From the NCBI GenBank assembly GCA_027919835.1, contig JANVFP010000068.1:1-29185 (forward strand): 29,185 bases of DNA. Reading direction: 5' to 3'. Both the position numbers and the translations under genes were made by a program. Shown here piece by piece: positions 1-10,864 of this stretch. This stretch comes from Lentinula raphanica (taxonomy: Eukaryota > Basidiomycota > Agaricomycetes > Agaricales > Omphalotaceae). Each line of letters begins with the position of its first letter. Within the stretch, counting starts at the first letter, position 1. A model generated the notes under the pieces. It did no database searches, was not told where the DNA came from, and saw nothing but the letters and a program-made list of their open reading frames with translations.

Positions 1-2014
1 TAGTAGGAAGAATGTAATACTTACAACGGTCAAAGAAATGAACTTTGTGAAGTTGCAGGATGTTGTGATTAGATCTCTGGATAATCACACTCGGAAATTA
101 AGCGCTTCTATCGAGTTAGCCGTGGGTTTAATTATCATCAGTTGATCCCGAGGCAACCGAACAGATCTATAGCGTTAATGAGTGGGAATACCATTGGGAT
201 AACGAGGAGATCAATCCAAAAGCTCGGATCAGTTGCAGTACCACACTCCCAAGGGAGGTACGAGCCTGTCTACCCAACCAGATGACCGGGGACGGTCAGA
301 TCTTTAGTTTGGGGGAGATAATACGCCCATTTTGCGTGCAGGCATGCAATGGCCTAATTTTAACGATTAGAGCCTTGTAGAGTACTAAAGGACTGTAGTG
401 AGCCCGAGCTGACAGTCAAACTTGTATCATGTTAATGCCAGGACGTCAGATCCAGACAGGAAAACACATCCTGACGAATAATAAGAGTTAACACTCGAGT
501 CCCTTGGTCGGGGAGTCCTTCAAGACAAAGCCACCTCTGATATGAGCTATCAAGGGATTATCAACTTAGTTTTCAACGCCTAACGGCCAACTGAGTATGA
601 TACTGCACCGAGACGAGCTTAGAACCAATAGATCTATTCGTATTACCAGTGGGGATGGATTATTCAAGGCCCAGACTCGACAGATCTGTTCACTTAGATC
701 GAGTTTCGGGATGGATCAGGTCGCAGGAATGTGACTAAACGGAGAAACAACCAAAGTGTATCATCCCAGTTACATGTGGACGTTTCCTAAATGGGAAATA
801 GACGCCTGAGATGTACAGCTTTGACCAGGAGTGTTGCAAGGGTAGATCTTTCGACTTCACCATTGTTAAACCTCTGGATCTATTCGATATATGCATATCG
901 TTGGAAAACTAGAAGCCAAACGAACCTATTGGGACAGGTTTCCCCCCTTTATATGTACTCCCATTCAGTTGGAGAGGCATACAACCGTTCACATAGCGGA
1001 ATCAAATGAGGAAACGTTTGAGTTACCTGTGCAGGAGCTTATCCGTGCCCTTTAACCACCAGCATGTGGATGGACGCACAGACCAGGTCCGGATTCGAAG
1101 GTCAGGCAACTAGATCTCGACGAAGGACCACCAGAAATGGACATTTTACTTGTTTTTATCCTTTTCACTCTCTGTTTCTCTGGTGTTTGTATCGTTTCTC
1201 GTCCTATCTTTCCTTATTTGTATCAGATCTCGGACTCCGTTCTCTCAAATCTATAGATCTATTCCATAAAATAGTAAATTGGCTACAGATCTATTCGTAG
1301 AAGTACTTAAGGACGTAGCCTACAAAATATAGTTTAGGTTTTGTGCCCAGTTTCTCTGACTAGCTAACCTTTGCTCTCATACGTGAGGAGTAAAGGCTTT
1401 GTAAGCCGGGCGGTCTTCGAAAGTGGTTGTGAAATTCTCATCTCGTTAGGCCCGATATCTTGTCAGTTGATAAAGTCTCAGCTAGATTTGAATCGAAGGT
1501 AGACTCCTATCGTGGAGATACAGAGGGCTTGGTTCTCGGTTGTTCCAAGTGAGCGTTCAGAGTTTCGGTGGCTCTGATCAAGCAGACGTGTGGTGATCGG
1601 TGATCCATACGAGCTGTGGAAGGTTTCCTGTGATCAGTGATCAGTAGATCTTCAACCTGGTTCTGATAGTATTTGTGTGGTCATAAAGTCTGATCTATAC
1701 AAGTTCTCTCGTTCCTTGTAAACCCTTTGAGTGGATCACTCACCCCCTTCGAGTCCAGATCAAAAGATCTGTACTTCCGTGTCACTTCGCTCTGTTGACC
1801 TGTATTGCGGATCCAGTAGATCTTTTAAGACTACCAGTTCGTTCTAAGGTATAAGATCGTGCGGAATCTCTGACAACGCCCCACACCTCGCTTAAATACA
1901 TTTGACAAACGACATAAGAAGTATATTGGTGATCAGTGTTCAGTGATAAAGTCACTAGGCCATTAGATCTATCCAACGAAGCATTAAATTGCACCCTTCA
2001 TATCCTCGTTAGCG
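1..2014 (+). repeat. Left arm of a ~2 kb inverted repeat (AGATCT-rich)
   Basis: The reverse complement of this stretch recurs at 25413-27423. The inner edge is sharp: similarity ends at the sequence CGTTAGCG (about 2007-2014) and the arms then diverge. Base 1 matches base 27423, so the arm may continue to the left of the window. I count 14 AGATCT palindromes here (for example at 71, 163, 298, 630, 844, 1255, 1287, 1818, 1965), often followed by ATTCG; about 0.5 is expected by chance. Short open frames inside it have no recognisable product and no codon signature, so I do not call genes. It may be a terminal inverted repeat of a large element, or one of two inverted copies of an LTR-like repeat. 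There is no clear TG...CA end. Confidence 0.9.
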
Positions 2015-2853
2015 AGCCTCCGATGTTGGGGTTAAGCAAAAGCAGATGAGAGGAAAGAGGAAAGAGATGCGAGAGAGACCAAGAGGACACGCGATATCTT
2101 TATATAAATCAGCTCGGACAAAGACCCTTTGTGTTCTTTGTGTGCGTACCTCAGGACGTAGACGCCAGCAAACTTCATCTACTTTTTCAATACACGGAAC
2201 ATCGTTGCTTTGAAGGGGTATGGGTAGAGAAGCGGCGAGGATGAAAAGTAGGCGTTGTATAGCTACAGTCGGGGCCACAATGCTGATGCTAATGCGGTGA
2301 GGGACTAAGAGCTATATGAGAGATTGTGATTGCTGGCTATCCTTCCTTTCGATATGAAGCTTACTGTGTGCTCGCCATCCTCTTGCGCTCACTATACAAC
2401 CCCTTCATCGATCGTCCTCAATATTCAACAAATTCTGGGGCTACATCTGCAATGAGGAAAGAGTCAAGATAGGAATTCCACCACCGAGTGCGACATACAC
2501 ATACCACATCCCTACAACCTCCTAGATCCATGTCCTCTTGTTGTCCCGATAACCTTCATCGCTTGCCCAGAGAGAGTTTGAACTTTGACGACATGCCGAG
2601 AGGTCCCTGATGAGAAACCGATCGGCGATGATATCCCGATTTCATGAAATTTTCGGTCCGCAGCGTAATTTGACGCCTTTTGACTTTGACGCCAGTAAGA
2701 TAAGATAAGCAAAAGATTGTTGTCTTTGAAAACGATTTCTTTGTTCTGCGACGGACTTCAAATTTCAATGATGCTCTTGTAAACAAAGCCACTCGAGTGT
2801 GTAGCCTCTTAACGTTTGACCGCTGCACGAAAATCATACGACCTCCCGAACCC
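2015..2853. other. No recognisable gene; flank of left arm and upstream region
   Basis: Between the inner edge of the left arm and the small membrane-protein gene I see only short open frames on both strands, with no family resemblance and no convincing splice structure. The stretch probably includes the promoter of the gene starting at 2854. Confidence 0.5.
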
Positions 2854-3375
2854 ATGTCGACGTTACTTGTAGTCATGAATTTTGTCTCCTGCGCTCATGC
2901 CGCATCTGCAGTTCGCCCTCGATCTTCAAATGATCTGTCCGAATTATACACCATCAAAGGAGGAATAATCGTCGCTATCGTCTGCGTGTGCTTGTTTGGT
3001 GCCTTCATTGGAACCCTTGAGGTTATTACATGCATAGTAAGTAACCGTTAAATCTCAGAAGAACCTCTTCATCGAGTACAATTGCAGGCAATCTTCGCCT
3101 GGAACCAACTCTGTAGATACGCCACTAGATTGCGTGCTAAATTGCGGTCGAAGGCCGAAGAACTCAGGTTGAGGGAGGAACAGATCAGGTTGTGGGAGAT
3201 GGAACTGGCTCAACGTAGTACGCTTCAGATCGATGCCGACGTCCAGCTCTCCGAGCGTCTTGCTCAATTTTTTGAACGCTCTGCATTCGCCATCAGAGCT
3301 AGAGTACATGAATTGGAGATCGAGAGGGAGCCGTTTGCAGACATGGCAACGCAAGACGAATTTGGAGGGGATTAG
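2854..3375 (+). CDS. Small membrane protein with coiled coil, unknown function
   Basis: Two-exon model: 2854-3036, a GTAAGT...TTGCAG intron at 3037-3087, then 3088-3375 ending in TAG, giving 156 aa in phase. Residues 1-18 look like a cleavable signal or hydrophobic start (MSTLLVVMNFVSCAHAASA). Residues about 36-66 form a strong transmembrane stretch (from GGIIVAIVCVCLFGAFIG). The remainder is a charged helix rich in Glu, Arg and Leu that should form a coiled coil. The intron falls inside the membrane segment and restores it without a frame problem, which supports the model. No family was recognised. The ATG at 2854 was chosen over an upstream alternative because it starts the hydrophobic leader. 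Confidence 0.55.
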
Positions 3376-3462
3376 ACTCGAACCCAGCGCCACAGTGACG
3401 CTGCGACGTTTGATGAAAATGTCGATCAACGAGTCGTCCTTCGATCGACTTTTCATCGAACG

Positions 3463-3855
3463 TCACCGGGCCCAGAAGTAACCGACTGGGGGTACGAGTC
3501 TAGGAGGGGATAGACAACACTTATAGTAGTCGTATCTCTGGTTCTTGTGACTGTCCAGCAGGTTCTCGATCAATAATGTTATTTCCAAGCCTCTTACAGA
3601 GGTTCTATAGTACACTGTATAATCACTGGCATGGTCAAATTGACAGTGAAAGTTCTGGTGAGTTACAGCTGTAAAATACTCATTCCCTTCCAATGGCAAG
3701 ACGTTGAGACAACCTTTGACAACAGAACGATCAATGGTATATCCCTCCCATTCGTATTGGATCTGATTCAAGTATGCAGTCATAAGGCGGTCTTTAATAG
3801 GAGGAGGACGAATGATATGATTGAAGAATAATTGGCTCTGCCAAAACTTTGACAT
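3463..3855 (-). CDS. Possible small coding stretch, unknown
   Basis: An open frame of about 130 codons lies on the minus strand between two plus-strand genes. Its composition resembles a real protein: aromatic-rich, no low complexity, with segments such as QYEWEGYTIDRSVVKG. No motif or family was recognised and no splice signals confirm it. The overlapping plus strand is also partly open, so this may be a chance frame. Confidence 0.25.
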   Translation of the reverse strand: MSKFWQSQLFFNHIIRPPPIKDRLMTAYLNQIQYEWEGYTIDRSVVKGCLNVLPLEGNEYFTAVTHQNFHCQFDHASDYTVYYRTSVRGLEITLLIENLLDSHKNQRYDYYKCCLSPPRLVPPVGYFWAR

Positions 3856-3884
3856 TCTTCAACGTATACCTACTATCCTTTCAG

Positions 3885-4551
3885 ACGCGCACAACTTCTT
3901 GCGCCCCACAGCCTCTTTCTCGCTGTCATTCTCAGTGCTTTCCTCTATCTTTTCCGCTTGCTTTTCTGGAACTGGCAAAGCATCAGGACGAGGTCGCAAT
4001 CGAGTCCAAGAAGACCATCCCAACTGCCTCCATCTAACACCGTTGCCAGACCACTTACCCCTTCCTCTTCGAGTCCTTCCCCTATCCCTTCATCGAGTAC
4101 TCTCATAAGAGTACTCACACAGGCTTCCTCCTCGAATTCCGTCTCTTCTTCCTCGAGGATTCCGCGACTGGACTTTCTCCAGGTTTCCCATATGCAGCGA
4201 GGTCGGAGTCAAAGTCGCAGTGCTTCGAAGAAAGACCAACACAACAAAACAATGGCCATTGCAGACTTTGACGAAACATCTGGGTCGAGGACAGTGGAGT
4301 TCAGGTTACAACAATCATCTTCGAACCCTTCCTCATCCTCACTTCTCCACAAACATAACTGTTATTCGTTGGAAGCACCCGGGATCTTGAACTCAAACGT
4401 CAGAAAATCAAGATATATCAAACACAGCAGTCACGAAGCTCAGGTGGTTGAACCTCATGAATGTACGAGGCATAGGGCGGACAAGGAACACGAGATGAAA
4501 GCACACGTCATTAGCTCTGTATTCGATCTTCTTTCGTTTTCGCATGGGTAG
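3885..4551 (+). CDS. Exon of a Ser-rich single-pass membrane protein, 5' end unresolved
   Basis: A frame opens after a good acceptor (ATCCTTTCAG at 3875-3884) and runs to a TAG at 4549-4551. It starts with a hydrophobic segment (about LFLAVILSAFLYLFRLLFW) and then turns into a long Ser/Pro/Arg-rich, probably disordered region. I could not find a convincing upstream exon, so the start codon is unknown. A roughly 30-base stretch at the acceptor (GTATACCTACTATCC...GACGCGCACAA) recurs near 7215-7245 without the coding part, which suggests local duplication. The domain plan (one membrane span and a charged or disordered tail) resembles the gene at 2854-3375, but the sequences are not clearly related. 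Confidence 0.4.
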
Positions 4552-4801
4552 TCGGTGCGAGTTATAGTTGAACAATTGAAGAAACACCGGTGAGCATTCT
4601 GTTAGACCTTCCTGGCTTTGTATCTCAATCAGCTCCCCTTTCCTCTCCACTAGCCTTGCTATTAGAAGCTATTGAAACACAGGGCGCACATGAAGATAGG
4701 GTATCCGCCTCGGACTTCCTGTATGAGGACAAAGTCGGTTACGATTAAAAATGGATGGATGGGGACACAGATAGATTAGGAGGAAGGTAGAGAAAGACTC
4801 A

Positions 4802-6664
4802 ATGCTGATGGTGATGCATAATGCCCCGCTCCTCCTTCTCCTTAATTTCGCTCTATGCAGCCAGCAGACGCCCATTTCCTCTGCTTTCCCTTCACCTCAG
4901 CTGGACCCAACTTACCCACGCAGACGGTTTGCTATCCCTTCGCGACCACCTCCACCACCACCTCGTGAATCTCTGGTTCCTTCCCCAGCAGTTTCTGAGA
5001 TTTACAATCTTCTTGTCCACCCCATGAATCCCAAACTTACTTTCAGGCCACCTCCGCGCATCAGCATCCCCGCCGACTTCGGATTCTTCCCAGAAGATGG
5101 CGGTCAAGTCGTATCCGAGGAAGAAGACGATTGTGACAACATCATCACCTACTACGTGGAAGCCGAAGCTGTGACTCCTCCTGAATCATCTGCCAGCTCT
5201 TATTCTCAACCTTCCCATGTTGAACGCTTCTCTATCTCAATTCTCCATTGAGACGATTGACCGCCCGATGATGCTTCCCTTATCGTTACCAAACTCCCCA
5301 ATCGATCTTAAAGCTGACATTGCTCACGGCCTCGCAGAGCTGCGCATGCGCCCGGAAGCCGACGCTTCCACCGACAAAGTTTCAGACAACTTACCTATCC
5401 TAACGAAGCCCGCGGCTCCTGTTGAACTGGTTGCGAGTCTGTTGGCCCGTCGACAAATGCGGAGGAACATGACAGTGTCTGTTCCTCTGACGTTTGATTG
5501 GTACTTATTGGTGGACGAGGAGTCTGCCGCTGAGGAGGCTCAAGAAGAGATTGCATTACGAGATGTCCAGTCTGCCGCCGCTGCTTCTGTCCCCCGCTGA
5601 TGAACAATCTGAGGGATCTGAAATTCAAGAGAACGAGCTTTGTCCGCAAACCTCCATTCCCAACCTTCAATCGCGGTGGAGCACTTCTACATTGTCCTCC
5701 ATTCGCAAAGAACAGCAGAGTCACGGATGGCGTAGCTCCAAGCTGCGGCTCTTCAGCAGCTCCAAAAAGCGAACATTGTATACTTCATCCGGTTTACAAT
5801 CCCCAGTCACTCCCACCTCCCCGTCGAAGCCTACAGGGCGACCCCAAGCAAACAGCTCGAAACAACAAACGCGCGGTCGTGGTAGTGGGCCCTCCCAGTA
5901 CTGCTTCCGGTTCCTCCGGTTGGAGTTTTGGTTCAGCCCTTCATGCTCATGGCTAAGGTAGAGCCGTGTGCAGAGACGAGGCAGACAAGGGAGAACTTGA
6001 AGCGATTGGTGTTTGCCTTGGGTCGGGTAGGGTGCTCCTGGAGCAACAACCGATCTACATATCATACTCGAGAGTCGAAGAAGATGAACCGTGTACCTCT
6101 TGCTCATCAACAAACTCTTCCACTTGCAATACTCCTGAAATCAAAAGGCGCAGGTGTGTACTCTGAGTCCTTGCACTCTGTTTTCATTGAGATGGTGTTG
6201 TAGACCTATCTCGTCTTATGATATTTGTGTCGCCAAGACACCTATGGCAGCCTAGTCTGACGACTTCGACTACAACTTGAGCTTTCTCCCTGCACCAAGA
6301 CCTGCGCCGAGACCACCTCGGGGTCCTTCGCCCAGCTCTTCACCTGACTCCTTCTGCCTGACCTTCATGGAGGAGTCATTTCAAATTTCCGCATCCTCCC
6401 ATACCCACACCTTCATCCGACCGTCACTTTTCTTCTCAGTCACCGATGTTCAGCCCAGGCTTTGACTCCTCTGCTCTGCCACCCACTCCAAATTCTTCAG
6501 ATGTCGAATTCCACCTTCCACCACCACCCAAATTCATTCCTCGTAGGGTGTCTATCCGACCCCTCGTGATTGTCAAGCACGACGCGCTACCTTCCATGTT
6601 CAGCAAATCTCCATCTAACTTCTCCGAAGCAGGATCCCACTCAGAGTCAGACTCAGAGCTGTGA
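4802..6664 (+). CDS. Ser/Pro-rich multi-exon gene, unknown; possible in-frame stop
   Basis: My best model joins 4802-5170, 5253-5564, 5614-5881, 5958-6153 and 6204 onward, with introns of 82, 49, 76 and 50 bases whose phases fit. The start has a hydrophobic leader (MLMVMHNAPLLLLLNFALCS), then a proline run (PPPPPP), an acidic patch (EEEDDCD) and a Ser/Lys-rich region. The frame then meets TAG at 6253-6255 and continues open in the same frame as another Pro-rich segment (APRPAPRPPRGPSPSSSP), followed by 6454-6664 (PPPPKFIPRR...SESDSEL) after a possible 79-base intron. The TAG is therefore either the true end or a nonsense mutation. Low complexity makes several junctions uncertain. Confidence 0.4.
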
Positions 6665-7552
6665 CTCTTCATTCAGCGCTGCCTCCGAATTTCCCAAAAA
6701 CCGTCAAACGAGTCTGCCCGTCCAGAGTCCATGGCTGGTTCAGTGTATGGTGGATCATCGTCCCCTGCTTCGAACACGAAGTTCTGGGCGAGAAGGGGTG
6801 TGTTGCGAGTGTTAAGATCGAAAGAATCCTAGCCTCTCAAGTAGATCATGATCTTCCCTGCACGTCCGTTGGCTGTCTACAATAATCATCAAATTTGACA
6901 TGATTCACCTCTGTCGCTGCTGCAGAGTACGCCCACATCACAGGAATTTCCTGATTTCTCCATATTGAATATTCTCCTCAGTCTTCGATTCCGAGTCGAG
7001 CAATGTGCTGCTGTATGTACCCTTGCTACCACCGTGTCGTTACACAATTCATGTTTTGCCACTTTTCACCTGTCTGCCTTGTCACCTTTCGCCGGGCTGT
7101 TTTGTAAAACTGATAATCACCTTCCTAATCCAATGAAGGTGTTGCAATGGTTCAAGAATCTCTATATCATTCAGAAGTGAACTAACTAAAGCACTCGTGA
7201 GTTCTTTGTATACCTACAATCCTTTCGGACGCGCACAATCTAGTTCGAAGAACCTGTGTGAAGATTCAAGAGATGATGATGCTGGATGTTCGGCCTTATC
7301 TATGGTATAGCTTCGTTTGGTTGTTTTTCTCGAAGGAGCGGCAGATTCGCGCTTTAGGCGACATGGCACCAGGACCGTTCATCACAGTCTCATGAGGAGT
7401 TCATGATCGGACACTCATCGGACGCTTATCGGATTGTGATACCGTAGCTGAAAAAGTTTTGGGATCGTCAAAATTTTACAAAGGATTGCTCAATATCATT
7501 CTCAAATGAATCCTATGAAAGCAGTGATATTCAGAGAGTCACATTACAAGAA
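6665..7552. other. Intergenic stretch, nothing supported
   Basis: Only short frames without family resemblance are seen. Near 7213-7245 there is a partial copy of the splice-acceptor region at 3868-3898. The right part is the 3' flank of the minus-strand gene that ends at 7553. Confidence 0.4.
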
Positions 7553-9425
7553 CTATGTCTGGCGCCACACTGTCAAACAGTCCATCATATACTGGACGTC
7601 TTCAATCATCTCCAACCACTCCTGCATCCTTTCGGCTCTAGTCTCCTTTGTTTGAGCTAGTAGGTTCATGCCCCACCACTTCAGACATACGAGAATACTG
7701 AACCAGCCGTTGATTCCAAACTTATCAAGTTGTTTCCACTGATCGCGCGGAACCGAATCTAGGGAGGTCAACTGCTTTCTTGATACTCCTTGTTTCCATT
7801 TCGGCTGCAACGAGGTCCACCAATCCTTCACGTCCTCTTTGAAACCTACCCCGCATTCTTCCTCAACTCTGGGTTCATTCCCGCTGGTCTTGTATCGCTT
7901 TTTATTCACCCACTGGGCCAACAGAGTAGGACGTTTGATATGCGAAAGCCGCACTTTAGAGCTTGACTTCCAATGACTCGTGCGCTCGAGTGCGATCCAG
8001 GAGAAGACCAAGCTTTTGAACTCGACGCCTAGATCAACATTCACGTATGCGAATGCGTCTGGTAACCAAGGTATAGCGTCCGAATTCGTTAAGGCGTCGA
8101 CAGGATACTGATTCACATTCATGACAACTGTCTTGAAGTAGTGGTATGTGGTTAGAAAGAGATGAACAGTATCATGAAACATAACTCACAGAGCTGGTCG
8201 CATTTTCTTCTCTCTGTGATATCACCCAGCCGTTAACAAGATGCCTTTGAAGTATGAGAACGGGAAAAGGACATACGTTGATGACCTCTTGGGGGAGCGC
8301 GCGCTCGTTGGTCGCTTCAGTGTTCATTGTTTCTATAACCTGCTATCGAGACTTAAAAAACCATGTACCGGAATCGCACAAAGATAAGATGCGTACTTCG
8401 TTGGAGGCATGCACTGCTGTATCAAAGATTGAAGGGGACCGATCTTGCTGACTGTCAGTGGGAGCTCCCGTTGTTGCAAGAGCCTTTCAATAACATGAGT
8501 ACATGGAAAGATACTGGATGAGGTCAATCACATTGTCGAACTCTTCTGCAACAGTCAATGCCTGACGCTGAGGAATAATATCAGCTTAAAGTTGATTCGG
8601 AAGATTCCAAAGGGACTACGATTTACATCATGAGGCTTCGAAAGAACGTCAAAGGTAGCGTCTGCTTGCGCTCTCGGTTGCGTTGATTTATCCTGGATAG
8701 TATCTTCCGCTTGGTCATAATAGGCAAGCTTCGCCTGGAAATCATGTCAAGAGCCTGAGCTCGACTAAGACAGGAGACCACGGACCTTGAGCGTCGATAT
8801 CTTCTCTTCTAACCTTTCGTTGCGCATCTGGAGACGGGAAACTTGGATTTCGCAATCGTGTTTCTCCTTATTTAGTTTCACTACTTCAGCCTGTGCATTT
8901 TCCAGAGATTTGCTTTCGCTATACTTCAAGCACAAAGAGTGTGAGGGATCTTGTTGGGTTACTAAGTTATTCAACGCTTACCGTGAGGGTTGTAACCTCT
9001 TCCGTGAGTGTTTGGACTTCTTCTGTGAGGGTTCGAACTTCTTCTGTGAGGGTTTGGACTTGGCGTTCAAGAGTTTGTATTTGTTCCTGAAAGCCGCAGA
9101 TGAACGTCTGAACAAGGGGAACGACGCCGAACGGCTTCTTAAGTAAGCAGAGATCTCAACTTTTTGCGCCTCCATAACTACAGTCTGCTTGACCATGATG
9201 CGCGCAAGTCCGTCAGCTCTTCATAACGCTTAAAGCTTGACTCAAGCCACTCACCTGCAATGCATGGTTCTCTCGGCTGTACTTTCCCGAAGACTCTGTG
9301 CTTTCTGAGTCGAACATCTTCGCGATTGCAGCACCGATACGATGATAGTAAGTAGTGCAAAAGGTTGGAGACTCGAGAGGGAGAGCAGCAGATGTAGAAG
9401 TATTAAGAGTAGTGAGCCTTCGCAC
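7553..9425 (-). CDS. Agaricomycete conserved hypothetical with heptad coiled coil
   Basis: The minus-strand gene can be traced through ten exons: about 9425-9255, 9187-9161, 9086-8982, 8923-8786, 8734-8627, 8567-8503, 8451-8397, 8339-8277, 8213-8190 and 8131-7553. All junctions keep phase, with introns of 51-74 bases. The N-terminal part reads TTYYHRIGAAIAKMFDSES. Exon 9086-8982 encodes five heptads of the type EEVQTLT, and 8923-8786 continues the coiled coil. The C-terminal half has WWTSLQPKW, then GINGWFSILVCLKWWG, then WLEMIEDVQYM. That pattern I associate with an unnamed, highly multicopy family in mushroom genomes, often near repeats (from memory, no search). About 444 aa are readable. 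No ATG is evident at the 5' end, so the start is open. Divergent from the gene at 9619. Confidence 0.65.
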
Positions 9426-9618
9426 GCAGATCAGACGGATGATCAGACGACAAGATCGGTATTTGTGAGTGTTCTCTTTGTGTTTCCTTTGACATGGATT
9501 TCCTTTGTGTTACTGATTTGATAGAAATAGGCCAGGAGTTGAAAGAAATATCCCATACATCCCCCGTTTCTTTTCCTTCCACTACTTCCACTACTTCGTC
9601 AACTCGATACACATCGCT

Positions 9619-10210
9619 ATGGGTATGAATCAAGTGACATTCAGCTCTACTCGCCGAGTGAGTCTCATAACCTCATCGTTGTGCTCATCGTTAACCAGAT
9701 TTTCTCAGACCGTCTCATGCAGCGTTCGCGCTCGTATATATCGCACCGACAGCCTCCACTCAGAGGCAACTCAAGTATTTTACCGTGAAGATCCCCGCCA
9801 CCCAGAAAAAGGACGATCTGTTGTCGCAGACGCAGAATTAGCAGATCACAAAACCCAACCTTATGTCCATGACTGCGTCGTCACCACCATCTACCAGGAG
9901 AAGCGCTACAAATTTCGCATCTTCTTCAAACATCATGTATGGTTGCCAATCAACCAATCTATCCTCCAATTGGCCGAAGTCGAAATGGAAGGGGACTGTT
10001 TGGTCGTTGCCTGTGGCAAAAAGGTTGGCGTTCGAAACTTGTGTGGCAACCTTGAGATAGAGGCAGCAGAGCAGGCCGTTCGAAGGTATATATTTTCTAT
10101 CTGCTCTAATCGTGTCGGCCCTCCGTTGATGTTTATGTGAAAGGTTTGCGCAACACGTCGCGCCCTTCAGACCCCAACACTCATTCCCATCTCAGTTGAA
10201 CTTGGAATGA
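9619..10210 (+). CDS. Basidiomycete conserved hypothetical (FYREDPRHP type)
   Basis: The frame opens at ATG 9619. The part that looks conserved begins near 9778 with FYREDPRHPEKGRSVVADAE, then YVHDCVVTTIYQ, KHHVWLPIN and EMEGDCLVVACGKKVGVRNL. An intron at 10086-10143 (GTATAT...AAAG) joins AVR to RFAQHVAPF, and the protein ends with TGA at 10208-10210. The first 50 codons (Ser/Thr-rich, containing a GTGAGT) may partly be intron or leader, so the start is uncertain. The layout resembles small unnamed proteins that recur in mushroom genomes; no catalytic motif is visible. It lies head-to-head with the coiled-coil gene, about 190 bases apart, so the two could share a promoter. Confidence 0.55.
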
Positions 10211-10864
10211 ACGAAGCGGCGAAGAAAAGCAAGATAAGGCTAGTGAAACATGTCTATCTTCTTTGTGCCCATCTAATGAACAGCCATAGATCATCGTTCT
10301 CACTCAGAACTCCGTATGAACCAGCTGTGCCATTATGCTCGGATATGTGTCGAGAGCGTAAACTCCTCTAACGTCTATGGATTGTCCAATCGACATATAT
10401 TTTGTTCGTTCTCTTGGATCGCTTTTTACTCTTGTTTGCCCTCATTCCTTACACGCGCCCATTTATATCATTGTGAGATCATGTAGCCAGTTCAGCTTTG
10501 CGCTTAACGTTACTGTAGGTTATTATCTTCTGTTTGTGTACGATATGACTCTACAAATGAACATCTATAATTCTATAATCTATACTTGCACTCGCGGTCG
10601 AACGACTTTGTCATGGTATACTACTGAGCGTGAATGTTGCTAATTATAACACGTGATCGTGATTTTTACTGCAGGCGATGAGTAGGGCGATGTAAATCTG
10701 ATTCTGAACATACACGGCGGTAATTCAGGCTTCCTCTGCTCATCATCTTAGACATAACTATGATATTGCAGAACACTTTTACCATCAACCAACTTACTCA
10801 ATGAATATTAACGACAGATGAGCCAAATCAATGAGGCTCCACTTGCTAGAGTCAAGCCGGAAGC
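10211..10864. other. Intergenic stretch, nothing supported
   Basis: AT-rich sequence with one 88-codon open frame (10377-10643) of Cys/Tyr/Ile-rich composition and no splice context; I treat it as chance. The region separates the conserved hypothetical from the transcription-factor fragment. Confidence 0.4.

Noticed and set aside
791..1300. Open frames of 72 and 78 codons in the left arm, repeated in the right arm
   Set aside because: They are shared only because the arms are the same DNA. There is no protein-like composition, no splice context, and the amino-acid changes show no sign of constraint.
1..2014. Interpretation of the arms as ordinary LTRs of one retrotransposon
   Set aside because: The copies are inverted, not direct. 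No TG...CA ends or primer-binding site are visible, and no reverse transcriptase or integrase lies between them.
8890..9150. Plus-strand frames rich in Ser/Val and Phe/Leu repeats
   Set aside because: They are the antisense of the heptad exon and coiled-coil exons of the minus-strand gene.
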